Shown here: piece after piece, positions 36,812 through 46,047 of the stretch
Numbering within the stretch: position 1 is the stretch's first letter
How the letters are laid out: the number at the start of each line of letters is the position of its first letter
Assembly: GCF_046254905.1 (NCBI RefSeq)
Contig: NZ_CP158016.1
Coordinates: 1,426,001 to 1,490,000, forward strand
Length of the DNA stretch: 64,000 nucleotides
Direction of reading: 5' to 3'
From: Pseudaeromonas aegiceratis
GTDB taxonomy: Bacteria; Pseudomonadota; Gammaproteobacteria; Enterobacterales; Aeromonadaceae
The notes under the pieces: generated by a model
What the model saw: the letters and a program-made list of their open reading frames with translations, nothing else
Databases searched by the model: none
What the model was told of the DNA's origin: nothing
Position numbers and translations under genes: made by a program

Positions 36812-37432
36812 TCAGAGCTGGGCGACCGCGTCGCGGATCAGCTGGCCCAAGGCTTCCCATTGCCGCGCCTCGATCAGCTGGCCCGGCACCATCCAGGTGC
36901 CGCCACAGGCCATCACGCAGGGCAGGGCCAGATAGTCGGCCAGGTTGGCGGGGGTGATGCCGCCGGTGGGCATGAAGGACACAGGGTAGACGGCGGCCAG
37001 GGCCTTGAGCATGCCGATGCCACCGGACTGCTCCGCCGGGAAGAACTTGAGCTGGGTCAGGCCCAGCTCCATGGCCTGCTCAACCAGGCTGGGGTTGTTG
37101 ACGCCCGGGATGATGGGGATCGCCTTTTGCTGGCAGTAGCGCACCGTGGTGGGATTGAAGCCCGGGCTGACGATAAAGTCGGCCCCGGCCGCCACAGCGG
37201 CATCCACCTGGCTGGCGTTCAGTACGGTACCGGCGCCGATCAGCAGATCCGGGTAGGCCTCGCGCATCCGCCGGATGGCCTCGGCCGCCGCCGGGGTGCG
37301 AAAGGTGACTTCAGCGGCCGGTAGGCCGTTGTCCACCAGGGCCTTGGCCAGGGGCACCGCCAGCTCGGCATCCTGCAGGGCAATGACGGGGATCAGCTTG
37401 AGGGCTTGGATCCGCTGGATGAGATCAGACAT
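36812..37432 (-). CDS. eda: 2-keto-3-deoxy-6-phosphogluconate / 4-hydroxy-2-oxoglutarate aldolase
   Basis: 206 aa, class I aldolase of the KDPG/KHG family. Motifs: PVIALQDAELAVPLAKAL, EVTFRTPAA with the catalytic Glu, GAGTVLN, SPGFNPTTV, and the Schiff-base Lys in LKFFPAEQSGG (about 133-143). It cleaves KDPG to pyruvate and glyceraldehyde-3-phosphate in the Entner-Doudoroff pathway. No edd is adjacent in the window, so the metabolic context is incomplete here. It is monocistronic. Confidence 0.95.
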   Translation of the reverse strand: MSDLIQRIQALKLIPVIALQDAELAVPLAKALVDNGLPAAEVTFRTPAAAEAIRRMREAYPDLLIGAGTVLNASQVDAAVAAGADFIVSPGFNPTTVRYCQQKAIPIIPGVNNPSLVEQAMELGLTQLKFFPAEQSGGIGMLKALAAVYPVSFMPTGGITPANLADYLALPCVMACGGTWMVPGQLIEARQWEALGQLIRDAVAQL

Positions 37433-37600
37433 GGGCTGCTTCCTCTTGTAACGGCCTGTGTGACAGGAGAGTTATGGCCCCGGGTTGGCGCTCGGTGGCC
37501 GCCCGGTGAGACAGCGCCACCCTGCTCGCGTCCAGAATGGCATGTCGGGTCATGTTACCATCCTGGTCAGTGCCAGTCCCTGGCGCCGTTTTTGGCTGGC

Positions 37601-38335
37601 TCAGTCGTTGCCCAGCCAATGGTCCGGCGGTGGCGGCAGCTGGCCGATGAGCCGGGCCAGCCCTTCGGACCAGGTCTTTCGCAGCTGGGCATAGGCGAGA
37701 TCCTGCTCGCCGATGCGGCAGGGCTGGCCTTGCAGGCTGTCCTTGCGGTAGCACAGCACATCCAGCGGCAGGCCCACCGACAGGTTGCTGCGCAGGGTGG
37801 AGTCGAGCGAGATGAGGGCGCACTGCAGTGCCAGGTCCAGGGGGGAGTGGTAGGTCAGCACCCGATCCAAAATGGGTTTGCCGTACTTGCTCTCGCCTAT
37901 CTGAAAATAGGGGGTGTCTTCCGAGGCCTCGATGAAGTTGCCTTCCGGGTAGATGTGAAACAGGCGCGGCGCTTCGCCCTGGATCTGCCCGCCCAGCAGC
38001 AGGTTGCAGCCGTAGTTGACCCCGCTTTGTTGCTGGCCGCCGTCCCGGGCGATCACCTCACGTACCGTGGCGCCCACCAGCTCCGCCGCCTGATAGAGAC
38101 TGCCGGCATGGAGCAGGCTCAGCTCCGGCTGGGTGCAGCGCTGGCGCAGCAGGCTCACCACGCTCTGGGTGGTGGCCAGGTTGCCGGCGCTTTGCAGCAC
38201 CAGCAGGCGTTCACCCGGCACCTCGAAGGTGTGCAGCTTCTTGAAGGTAGCGATGTGATCGACCCCCGCGTTGGTGCGGGAGTCGGAGGCGAACACCAGG
38301 CCCTCGGCCAGGCGCAGGGCGACGCAATAGGTCAT
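37601..38335 (-). CDS. Proteasome-type peptidase Anbu
   Basis: 244 aa. It starts MTYCVALRL, placing a Thr right after Met1, as needed for an N-terminal nucleophile hydrolase; conserved Asp (FASDSRTNAG, about 18) and Lys (TFKKLH, about 32-33) follow. The pattern matches Anbu, the ancestral-beta-subunit-like relative of HslV and the proteasome. Its biological substrate is not known. It is the last gene of a four-gene operon with a transglutaminase-like protein, an alpha-E protein and a circularly permuted ATP-grasp protein, the standard Anbu partnership. Confidence 0.9.
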   Translation of the reverse strand: MTYCVALRLAEGLVFASDSRTNAGVDHIATFKKLHTFEVPGERLLVLQSAGNLATTQSVVSLLRQRCTQPELSLLHAGSLYQAAELVGATVREVIARDGGQQQSGVNYGCNLLLGGQIQGEAPRLFHIYPEGNFIEASEDTPYFQIGESKYGKPILDRVLTYHSPLDLALQCALISLDSTLRSNLSVGLPLDVLCYRKDSLQGQPCRIGEQDLAYAQLRKTWSEGLARLIGQLPPPPDHWLGND

Positions 38336-38356
38336 GGAGCGGTTTCCTGTCAGACT

Positions 38357-39160
38357 TCACTGTTGTTGTTGCTGCTGCTCCTCCGCCAGGCGGATGGCCG
38401 CATGGGCCAGCATGGCCTCCTCGCCGCCGCCGTAGCGCACGCCGCGCACCGGGCAGGCATCCAGGTAATCGATGCCCACCGCCAGCTTCAGATGCTGGTT
38501 GGGGGTGCGGCTCAAGTTGGTGACGTCATAGGTGTGCCAACTGTCGTCATACCAGACTTCGCTCCAGGCGTGGGTGGCCACATGGCTGGTATCCGGGGTG
38601 TAAAGATAGCCGCTGACATAGCGTGCCGGCAATCCCAGGCTGCGGCAACAGGCCAGAAATACATGGGTGTGATCCTGGCAGACGCCGCTGCCGGTGGCAA
38701 AGGCGTCGGCGGCGCTGTCGCTCACCGCCGTGCTGCCCGGGGTGTAGGGCATGCGCGCCAACAGGGCGTTCATCATGGCCTCCAGGCTGAACGCCGGATC
38801 CGCCTCGGGGGCAAAGGCGGCGGCAAAGTCGCGGATGGCGGCGTCGGCTCGGGTGAGATCGCTGTGGCGCAGGTAGATGAGGGGGGAGAGCTGGGTGTCC
38901 TCGTCCTCCGTCTCCTCCAGGATCTCCACCACACCCCGGGCCAGGATGTCGATGGCCTCATGGGGCGCGTCCAGGGTCAGCACGTGCAGCACGTTGCCGA
39001 AGCTGTCGGTGGTCTGGGTGGCGCTCTCCGGCAGCTCCAGCTCCCAGGAGAGGATGCGCTGGCGGCGGCTGGGCTGCGGTGTCAGCCGCAGGTACTGGGT
39101 GCTGCGGCGCACCGTGCTCTGATATTCGTAACGGGTCTGGTGTTCTATGGTCAGGCGCAT
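38357..39160 (-). CDS. Transglutaminase-like cysteine peptidase family protein (Anbu operon)
   Basis: 267 aa. An N-terminal beta-rich domain (about 1-80; RLTIEHQTRYEY) precedes the transglutaminase-like core with the catalytic triad Cys161 (GSGVCQDHTH), His197 (VATHAWSEVW) and Asp212 (YDVTN). The C-terminus ends in a run of seven Gln. Proteins of this type always travel with alpha-E/ATP-grasp genes and may build or cut amide bonds in a small peptide product, but the reaction is unproven. Its start codon overlaps the alpha-E stop codon by one base. Confidence 0.88.
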   Translation of the reverse strand: MRLTIEHQTRYEYQSTVRRSTQYLRLTPQPSRRQRILSWELELPESATQTTDSFGNVLHVLTLDAPHEAIDILARGVVEILEETEDEDTQLSPLIYLRHSDLTRADAAIRDFAAAFAPEADPAFSLEAMMNALLARMPYTPGSTAVSDSAADAFATGSGVCQDHTHVFLACCRSLGLPARYVSGYLYTPDTSHVATHAWSEVWYDDSWHTYDVTNLSRTPNQHLKLAVGIDYLDACPVRGVRYGGGEEAMLAHAAIRLAEEQQQQQQ

Positions 39161-40089
39161 CAGGAGGCCTCCAGATAGCTATGGTGAATGCTGGCCGCGA
39201 TGGCGTTGATGTCGGTGAGGAACTGATCCAGATAGGCATGCAAGCCGTCGGCGAACAGATCGGCGATGGTGCCAAAGCGCAGCTTGGCATGCTGCACCGC
39301 GGTGAGCAGGCGCGGCTCCCGGCCGGCGTTGCCCTCTATGCTGCCCAGCAGGGCCTCCACCTCTTCCACGCTGGCCCGCAGGGAGCGGGGCACCTCGGAG
39401 CGCAGGATCAGCAGTTCGGCCACCAGATCCGGGGTGGGCGCCTGCTTGTACAGCTCCTGATAGGCCTCGTAGGCCCCCACCGAGCGCAGCAGGGCATTCC
39501 AGCGGTAGAACTCCCGCACCGGATCCTCGTTCTCCTTCATCACCTGGTACTTCACATCCAGGATGCGGGCCGTGTTGTCCGCCCGTTCGATGAAGGTGCC
39601 CAGGCGGATGAAGCTCAGGGTGTCGCTGCGCAATATGGTGCCGAAGGTGGCACCCCGCACCTGGTGGGAGCGCTCCTTGACCCAGTCAAAGAAGGCCACC
39701 GCATCCTGGCTCGCGCCACCGCGCTTGCGCAGGGCCTTCATCTCCAGCCAGGTGGTGTTGAGGCTCTCCCACACCTCGCCGCTGATGCGGCCGCGCACCG
39801 CGTGGCCATTGTCCCGCGCCCCCTTGATGCAGCTGTAGATGCTGGAGGGGTTGCGCTCATCCAGCACGAAGAAGTTCAGCAGATTGCTCATGCTGATCTG
39901 GCCGTACTCCTTCAAGAAGGGATCGTGGGTGCCCGTGATGGTCAGGGGGGCGATGAGCTCGCTGTTGTCCTCGTCGATCTGGGGCATCAGGGACATGGAG
40001 TAGGTGACGTCCAGCATGCGGGCCATGTTTTCCGCCCGCTCCAGGTAGCGGGACATCCAATACAGTTCACTGGCGGTGCGACTTAGCAT
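39160..40089 (-). CDS. Alpha-E domain-containing protein (DUF403)
   Basis: 309 aa from the ATG at 40089. It begins MLSRTASELYWMSRYLERAEN, the alpha-E family signature, and includes LNFFVLDERNPSSI, FIRLGTFIERADNTARILDVKY and LRFGTIADLFADGLHAYL. It is entirely helical in outline, with no enzyme motif that I recognise. The start overlaps the ATP-grasp gene's 3' end by 7 bases, so the two are translationally coupled. Its role is unknown; it probably forms a complex with the ATP-grasp and transglutaminase-like partners. Confidence 0.9.
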   Translation of the reverse strand: MLSRTASELYWMSRYLERAENMARMLDVTYSMSLMPQIDEDNSELIAPLTITGTHDPFLKEYGQISMSNLLNFFVLDERNPSSIYSCIKGARDNGHAVRGRISGEVWESLNTTWLEMKALRKRGGASQDAVAFFDWVKERSHQVRGATFGTILRSDTLSFIRLGTFIERADNTARILDVKYQVMKENEDPVREFYRWNALLRSVGAYEAYQELYKQAPTPDLVAELLILRSEVPRSLRASVEEVEALLGSIEGNAGREPRLLTAVQHAKLRFGTIADLFADGLHAYLDQFLTDINAIAASIHHSYLEAS

Positions 40090-41519
40090 GGGTAGTCCTC
40101 CAGGACCCAGGTGTCCTTGGTGCCGCCGCCCTGGGAGGAGTTGACCACCAGGGAGCCCTCGGTGAGGGCCACCCGGGTCAGGCCACCAGGGATCAGGCGG
40201 GTCTCCCGGCCGGTGAGCACGAAGGGCCGCAGGTCGATGTGCCGCGGGGCCACGCCGCTGGCCACGAAGGTGGGGCAGGTGGACAGGGACAGGGTGGGTT
40301 GGGCTATGTAGTTGTGGGGTCTGGCCTTGATGCGTTCGGCGAAGGCGGCGATCTCGTCTCGGCTGGCGCAGGGGCCGATGAGCATGCCGTAGCCCCCGGC
40401 GCCGTGCACCTCCTTGACCACCAGCTCCGCCAGGTTGGCCAGCACGTGGGACAGCTCCGCCGGCCGGCGGCACTGCCAGGTGGGCACGTTGTTGAGGATG
40501 GGCTCCTCCGCCAGATAGAAGCGGATCATCTCCGGCACATAGGGGTAGATGGACTTGTCGTCCGCCACCCCGGTGCCCACGGCGTTGGCCAGCACCACGC
40601 CGCCGGCGCGGTAGACCGACAGCAGGCCGGGCACCCCCAGCATGGAGTCGGGGCGGAAGGCCAGGGGGTCCAGGTAGGCGTCGTCGATGCGCCGGTAGAT
40701 GACATCCACCTGCTGTGGGCCGGCGGTGGTGCGCATGTACACGTGGCCGTCCTTGACGAAGAGATCGGCGTTTTCAACGAGCTCCACCCCCATCTGCTGG
40801 GCCAGGAAGCTGTGCTCGAAGTAGGCGCTGTTGAAGCGGCCCGGGGTCAACACCACCACGCAGGGGTTCTCCACCGGGGTGCTCTCCTTGAGGGTCTGCA
40901 GCAGCAAGGAGGGGTAGCGTTCCACCGGCGAGATGCGCTGGCTAGAGAACAGCTCGGGGTAGAGCCGCATCATCATCTTGCGGTTCTCCAGCATGTAGGA
41001 GACCCCGGAGGGGGTACGCAAATTGTCCTCCAGCACATAGTAATGACCATCCTGGTTGCGGATGAGATCCACCCCAGTGATGTGGGCATAGGTGCGTCTG
41101 TGCAGCGTGATGCCCTGCATGCAGGGCTGGTACTGATCGTTGGCCAGCACCTGCTCGGCGGGGATCACCTTTTCCTTGAGGATGCGCTGGTCGTGGTAGA
41201 TGTCGTGCAAGAAGGCGTTGAGGGCCTTGACCCGCTGGCGGATGCCCTGATCCAGCATGCGCCATTCGGCGGCGGGGATGATGCGGGGCACGTTGTCGAA
41301 GGGGATGAGTCGCTCGGCACCGTCCTCCTCGCCGTAGACGTTGAAGGTGATCCCGACCCGGTGGAACAGCAGATCGGCCTCTTCGCGCTTGTGCTGTATG
41401 TACTTGTCGTCCGTCTCCCTGAGCCAGTGCCAAAAGGGGGCGTAATGGGGACGGCACTGGCCGTCGGCCAGCAGCATCTCGTCGTAAAGCGCCTCGGCGG
41501 GAGGCTGGATCCTGATCAT
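40083..41519 (-). CDS. Circularly permuted ATP-grasp protein (DUF404/DUF407)
   Basis: 478 aa from the ATG at 41519, chosen because AAGGAG lies seven bases upstream; an earlier in-frame GTG codon lacks one. Family blocks: HYAPFWHWLRE, GITFNVYGEEDGAERLIPFD, YYVLEDNLRTPSGVSYMLENR, RRIDDAYLDPLAF, VVLANAVGTGVADDKSIYPYVPEMIRFYL split across the core, and VVNSSQGGGTKDTWVLED at the end. ATP-grasp enzymes join an acyl-phosphate to an amine, so a peptide ligase role is likely. It is the first gene of the Anbu operon and is divergent from tadA. Confidence 0.9.
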   Translation of the reverse strand: MIRIQPPAEALYDEMLLADGQCRPHYAPFWHWLRETDDKYIQHKREEADLLFHRVGITFNVYGEEDGAERLIPFDNVPRIIPAAEWRMLDQGIRQRVKALNAFLHDIYHDQRILKEKVIPAEQVLANDQYQPCMQGITLHRRTYAHITGVDLIRNQDGHYYVLEDNLRTPSGVSYMLENRKMMMRLYPELFSSQRISPVERYPSLLLQTLKESTPVENPCVVVLTPGRFNSAYFEHSFLAQQMGVELVENADLFVKDGHVYMRTTAGPQQVDVIYRRIDDAYLDPLAFRPDSMLGVPGLLSVYRAGGVVLANAVGTGVADDKSIYPYVPEMIRFYLAEEPILNNVPTWQCRRPAELSHVLANLAELVVKEVHGAGGYGMLIGPCASRDEIAAFAERIKARPHNYIAQPTLSLSTCPTFVASGVAPRHIDLRPFVLTGRETRLIPGGLTRVALTEGSLVVNSSQGGGTKDTWVLEDYPC

Positions 41520-41731
41520 GGGGCTCTCCTTTACCACTCAGATAGCTTGTCATCGCAAGGAGTGTGCCAGCGCCAATGGGGTCAGAATGGTCCCGCCATG
41601 GCACTTTTTGGTGCAAGCCGTGCAATTTGGGGCGCCGCTGCGCCGGTCAGCGCCAAGCTGAGGCAAGGCGGGGAGCCGGGCTGGGAATTTGCCCCACCTT
41701 TGGCATAATGGCGCCCGCAAGGGGAGAGCTT

Positions 41732-42235
41732 ATGAAATCCGATGAAGCGTGGATGCGGCATGCCATGAGCCTGGCCGCCCGGGCGGAAGCCCTGGGAGAG
41801 GTGCCGGTAGGGGCCGTTTTGGTGTTGGGGGACGAGGTGGTGGGGGAAGGCTGGAACCAGGTGGTGACCCGTCACGACCCCTGTGCCCATGCCGAGGTGA
41901 TGGCGCTGCGCCAGGCAGGCGCGCGCCTGGGCAACTATCGCCTGCTGGACACCCGGCTCTACGTTACCCTGGAGCCCTGCGTCATGTGCGCCGGGGCCCT
42001 GGTGCACGCCCGCATCGGCACCCTGATCTACGGCGCCAGCGACGCCAAGACCGGCGCCGTGGCCTCTGTGTTCCCCGTGCTGCAGGATCCCCATCACAAC
42101 CACAGGGTGGAGGTGGTGGGGGGCGTGCTGGCCGAGGCCTGCAGCCAGCAGCTCAGCGACTTCTTCCGCCGCCGGCGGGCCGAGCACAAGGCCGCCAAGC
42201 TGGCGGCCCGTCAGGCAAGCGACTCGGCGTCCTGA
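41732..42235 (+). CDS. tadA: tRNA-specific adenosine deaminase TadA
   Basis: 167 aa from the ATG at 41732 (GGGGAGAG upstream; in-frame ATG at 41708 is an alternative). Zinc-deaminase motifs: CAHAE with His53 and Glu55, and PCVMCAGA with Cys83 and Cys86. It deaminates A34 to inosine in tRNA-Arg(ACG). The last 25 bases overlap the 3' end of ppx on the other strand, a true convergent overlap. Confidence 0.95.
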   Translation: MKSDEAWMRHAMSLAARAEALGEVPVGAVLVLGDEVVGEGWNQVVTRHDPCAHAEVMALRQAGARLGNYRLLDTRLYVTLEPCVMCAGALVHARIGTLIYGASDAKTGAVASVFPVLQDPHHNHRVEVVGGVLAEACSQQLSDFFRRRRAEHKAAKLAARQASDSAS

Positions 42236-43713
42236 CGCAGCTTCAGCTCCCAGCCTTGCTCCTGGGCGTACTTTTGTTCCTTGGTCAGGTTCTGCATCAG
42301 CAGGCGGTTCTGCTGGCACCAGGTCGCCGGTAGGCTCAGGGTCAGCTTGTGCTCCTTGGCCTTGAGCAGCAGCGGGGGCAGGGCGCCATCCTGGCGTCTG
42401 TGGTGCAGGGCCACCGCCAGGCGCAGCAGGCGGATGCAGCGCCACAGCGCCTCGTCCTCGTGGTTCTGGATGGGGGTGAAGTCGCCGCGCTTGATGGTCT
42501 TGCGCTGAAAACGCGCCATCAGGGCCAAAAACGCCTGCTCCTGCTGGTTGAAGCCCGGCAGATCCGAGTGGGCCAGCAGGTAGGCCGAATGCTTCTGCAC
42601 CGCGCTGTAGTTGATGACCAGTCCCACCTCGTGCAGCTGAGCCGCCCAGGCCAACAGCGGCCGGTAGCTCTCCACCTCCAGCGCCCAACTGTCCGCCACC
42701 TGATCAAACAGCCCCAGCACCGTCGCCTCCACCCGCGCCGCCTGATCCGGATCGATGTGGTACATCTGGGCCAGACCGCTGGCGGTGCGCTCGCGGATGT
42801 CGCTGTGCTGCTGGCGCGCCGTCAGGCTGTAGAGGCTGCCTTCGCGCAGCGCGCCGTCGGAGAAGTCCATCTGCTGGATGTGCAGGGCTTCGAATAGCGC
42901 CTGCAGTATGGCCACCCCGGCGGCGATCACCGGCCGGCGATCCTCGCTCAGCCCCGGTAGCTTGAGTTGATCCATGCGCTTCTGCGCCACCATCTGGCTG
43001 CGCAGCAGGCTGAGGCCCGCCATGTCGATCTGCGGGCCCAGCCCGGCGGCCAGCAGCAGCTCGTGTACCGCCTTGATGGTGCCGGAACTGCCCAGGCACT
43101 GCTCCCAGCCCAGCGCCCGGTAGCGGGTCATGATGGGTTCGAGCTGGTGCTGGGCCTCCAGGATGGCGGCGTCGAACTGTTCGTCGGTCAGCCGGCCGTT
43201 GCCGAAGAAGTGATTGCTGAAGGTGACGCAGCCCATCTTGCGGCTGGTGAGGGCCAGGGGGGCGAACTCTTCGCCTATGATGAGCTCTGTGCTGCCGCCG
43301 CCGATGTCGATGACCAGCAGACGCCCCTCGGTGTGCTGGGTGTGGGCCACCCCCTGATAGATGAGGCGCGCCTCTTCCAGCCCCGAGATCACCTCCACCG
43401 GGTGGCCCAGCAGGGCGCGGGCCTCGGTGAGAAACAGATCGGCGTTGCTGGCCACCCGCAGGGTGAAGGTGCCTGTGATGCGCAGGCTGGCCCGGGGGAT
43501 GTCCCCCAGTCGCTCACCAAACAGCCGCAGGCAGGCCAGGCCCCGGGCCATGGCCTCCGGGCTCAGCCGACCGGTCTGCTCCAGCCCCTCGGCCAGCTGC
43601 ACCCGCTCTTTGAGCCGATCGACAATCTGCAGGCGGCCATCCACCTGGCGGGCGATCACCAGGTGGAAGCTATTGGACCCCATGTCGATGGCGGCCAACC
43701 ATTCACTGGACAT
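42211..43713 (-). CDS. ppx: Exopolyphosphatase Ppx
   Basis: 500 aa. ASKHA phosphatase core: AAIDMGSNSFHLVIAR, ISGLEEARLIYQGV, LLVIDIGGGSTELIIG and CLGSSGTIKAVHELL, followed by an HD-like C-terminal domain (AAQLHEVGL). It removes phosphate from the ends of inorganic polyphosphate; it could also hydrolyse pppGpp like the related GppA. The start overlaps the ppk1 3' end by 11 bases, so synthesis and breakdown enzymes of polyphosphate are coupled. Confidence 0.95.
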   Translation of the reverse strand: MSSEWLAAIDMGSNSFHLVIARQVDGRLQIVDRLKERVQLAEGLEQTGRLSPEAMARGLACLRLFGERLGDIPRASLRITGTFTLRVASNADLFLTEARALLGHPVEVISGLEEARLIYQGVAHTQHTEGRLLVIDIGGGSTELIIGEEFAPLALTSRKMGCVTFSNHFFGNGRLTDEQFDAAILEAQHQLEPIMTRYRALGWEQCLGSSGTIKAVHELLLAAGLGPQIDMAGLSLLRSQMVAQKRMDQLKLPGLSEDRRPVIAAGVAILQALFEALHIQQMDFSDGALREGSLYSLTARQQHSDIRERTASGLAQMYHIDPDQAARVEATVLGLFDQVADSWALEVESYRPLLAWAAQLHEVGLVINYSAVQKHSAYLLAHSDLPGFNQQEQAFLALMARFQRKTIKRGDFTPIQNHEDEALWRCIRLLRLAVALHHRRQDGALPPLLLKAKEHKLTLSLPATWCQQNRLLMQNLTKEQKYAQEQGWELKLRQDAESLA

Positions 43714-45775
43714 CGGTGTGTTGCTCCTGACGTTTCAAGTAGTCGTAGATGGCGATCTGGGAGCGGATCTTACGCTTGTTGCCCCGCGGCACATAGCGGT
43801 TGCTGGCCTCGGCATCTATGTAGCGCGCCTTGGTGGTGTCGGAGAACTGGATCGTCAGCAGGGTGTGGATGCGTTGCTTCAAGGCCTCGTCGTAGACGGG
43901 GGTGCTCACCTCGATGCGGTGATCCAGGTTGCGGGTCATCCAGTCGGCGGAGCCGATGAAGTAGCGGGGGTTGCCGTTGTTGTGGAACACCAATACCCGC
44001 GGGTGCTCTAGGTAGCGGTCTATGATGCTGATGACCTCTATGTTGTCACTCAGGCCCGGCACCCCGGGCACCAGGGAGCACATGCCCCGCAAGATCATGC
44101 GGATCTTGACGCCGGCCTGGCTGGCGGCATACAGGCGGCTCACCATGCCCTTGTCCACCAGGTTGTTGATCTTGATGGTGATGGCCGCCGGCAGTCCCGC
44201 CTTGGCGTTGCTGATCTCGTTGTCGATCATGCTGTACAGGCTGCGGCGCATGTTGATGGGGGAGACCAGCAGGTGGTTGAACTTGAAGCGCCGGTAGGGG
44301 TGTTCAATGTAGTCGAACACGCCCTCCACCTCGGCGGCCAGCTCGGCGTTGCGGGTGAACAGGGCAAAGTCGGTGTAGATCTTGGCGGTCTTCTCGTTGA
44401 AGTTGCCGGTACCGATGTGGGCGTAGCGCACCGCCTCACCCTGCTCGTGGCGGGTGATGAGGCAGAGCTTGGAGTGGATCTTCAGCGTCGGCAGGCCGAA
44501 CAAGACCTTGACCCCGGCCGCGGTGAGGCGCTGGGCCCAGCGGATGTTGTTCTCTTCGTCGAAGCGCGCCTGCAGCTCCACCACCACGGTCACCCGCTTG
44601 CCGTTGTTGGCGGCGTCGATCAGGGAGTCGATGACCCGGGACTGGCTGGCCACCCGGTAGATGTTGATCTTGATGCTGCTCACCGCCGGATCGAAGGAGG
44701 CCTGACGCAGCAGCTCGGTGAAGTGCTGGAACTTGTGGTAGGGGTAGTAGAGCAGTATGTCTCCCTCGCTGATGGCGTGGAAGGCGTTGCGCCGGCGGGA
44801 GAAGCGGCTGCTCACCAGGGCCGGCAGCTTGGGGTTCTCCAGGTAGGCGCGGCCCACGTTGGGGAAGCCGATGAAGTCCTTGAAGTTGTGGTAGCGGCCG
44901 CCGGGCAGCACCGAGTCGAGGCTGCTGACCCCCAGCTTGGCGCTGAGGAAGCTGGCCATCTCCCTGGGCATCTCCCGGTCGTAGGCAAAGCGCACCGGCA
45001 TGGCGGTGAGGCGCTGCTTCAGGCCGTCGCTCATCTTGTCCAGCAGGCTCAGGTCCAGCTGGGAGGAGAGGTCGAACTCGGCGTCCCGGGTCATCTTGAT
45101 GGAGTAGGCTGCGATCTCGTCGTATTCGAAGAAGCCGGCGAAGATGTCATCCAGGCAGACCCGGATGATGTTGTCCAGGATGATGAGCTCCTTGCGCCGC
45201 TTGCTGCCTTCCGGCGGCATGGGCACGAAGCGGGGCAGCTTGTCGGTAGGCACCTCGATGAGGGCATATTTGCTGGGCCCACCGTCCTTCTTCATCATCA
45301 CCGCCAGGTAGGTGTACTGATCCTTCAAGAAGGCCACGGGATCCGCATCCTTGGTCAGCAGTATGGGGCTGATGTGGCGCAGCACCTTGTCCTGGAAGAA
45401 CTTGCGCAGCCAGGCCTGGTTGTGCTCGGAGATCTGGCTTTCGTTGATGAGGAAGATGTTGTGGCGGGCCAGGGCCAGCATCAGCTCCCGGTAGGTGGCG
45501 TCAAACACCTCGCCCAGGCGCATCACCTTAGCTTTGACGGCCGCCAGCAGCTCGTTGTTGCCATTGTCTTCACCGTGCTCTGTGTCGATGAGGGCGCGGC
45601 GCTTGAGCTCCGCCACCCGCACCTTGAAGAACTCATCCTGGTTGTTGGAGAAGATGCCAAGAAAACGGACCCGCTCTATGATGGGCACGCTCTTGTCCTG
45701 GGCTTCCTGCAATACCCGCTCGTTGAAGGATAACCAGCTGAGTTCCTTTTCGATCCACTGCTTGTCGTTGCTCAC
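43703..45775 (-). CDS. ppk1: Polyphosphate kinase 1
   Basis: 690 aa, family length. The N-terminal domain has KELSWLSFNERVLQEA; the two phospholipase-D-like catalytic domains include DILLYYPYHKFQHFTELL, LKIHSKLCLI with the active-site His (about 435), GTGNFNEKTAKIYTDF and YFIGSADWMTRNLDHRIE. It makes polyphosphate reversibly from ATP. A Pho box with a perfect TATAAT lies upstream, so ppk1-ppx should be induced under phosphate starvation together with the divergent pst operon. Confidence 0.96.
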   Translation of the reverse strand: MSNDKQWIEKELSWLSFNERVLQEAQDKSVPIIERVRFLGIFSNNQDEFFKVRVAELKRRALIDTEHGEDNGNNELLAAVKAKVMRLGEVFDATYRELMLALARHNIFLINESQISEHNQAWLRKFFQDKVLRHISPILLTKDADPVAFLKDQYTYLAVMMKKDGGPSKYALIEVPTDKLPRFVPMPPEGSKRRKELIILDNIIRVCLDDIFAGFFEYDEIAAYSIKMTRDAEFDLSSQLDLSLLDKMSDGLKQRLTAMPVRFAYDREMPREMASFLSAKLGVSSLDSVLPGGRYHNFKDFIGFPNVGRAYLENPKLPALVSSRFSRRRNAFHAISEGDILLYYPYHKFQHFTELLRQASFDPAVSSIKINIYRVASQSRVIDSLIDAANNGKRVTVVVELQARFDEENNIRWAQRLTAAGVKVLFGLPTLKIHSKLCLITRHEQGEAVRYAHIGTGNFNEKTAKIYTDFALFTRNAELAAEVEGVFDYIEHPYRRFKFNHLLVSPINMRRSLYSMIDNEISNAKAGLPAAITIKINNLVDKGMVSRLYAASQAGVKIRMILRGMCSLVPGVPGLSDNIEVISIIDRYLEHPRVLVFHNNGNPRYFIGSADWMTRNLDHRIEVSTPVYDEALKQRIHTLLTIQFSDTTKARYIDAEASNRYVPRGNKRKIRSQIAIYDYLKRQEQHTDVQ

Positions 45776-45891
45776 GATACAACCCTACTCTGTGCTCTGG
45801 CCATGAGGTTGGCCTTGCTGTGCCCTGGCCAGAAACTGGCCTGCGCGACCTAGTGCTGGCGATGCTGCCGTTGGCGCTTGATGTTTTACTT

Positions 45892-45925
45892 ATTATATTT
45901 CAGAAGCATGACAGGAGTGTGACCA
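45892..45925 (-). promoter_or_regulatory. Pho box and -10 for ppk1-ppx
   Basis: On the minus strand: TGGTCACACTC (45925-45915) and CTGTCATGCTT (45914-45904), then 6 bases, then TATAAT (45897-45892). The second repeat and the -10 are near consensus. Confidence 0.8.
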
Positions 45926-46047
45926 CGACTGTCCTGCTGGTGGCAGACTCATCAGAGCGCCATATCGGCTAACATACCCCATGGTATCGCGGTCGTCATG
46001 GCCTGTTGGAGCCGGTTGACGCAGGATTTCATGCGCTGGCCGCCTGG

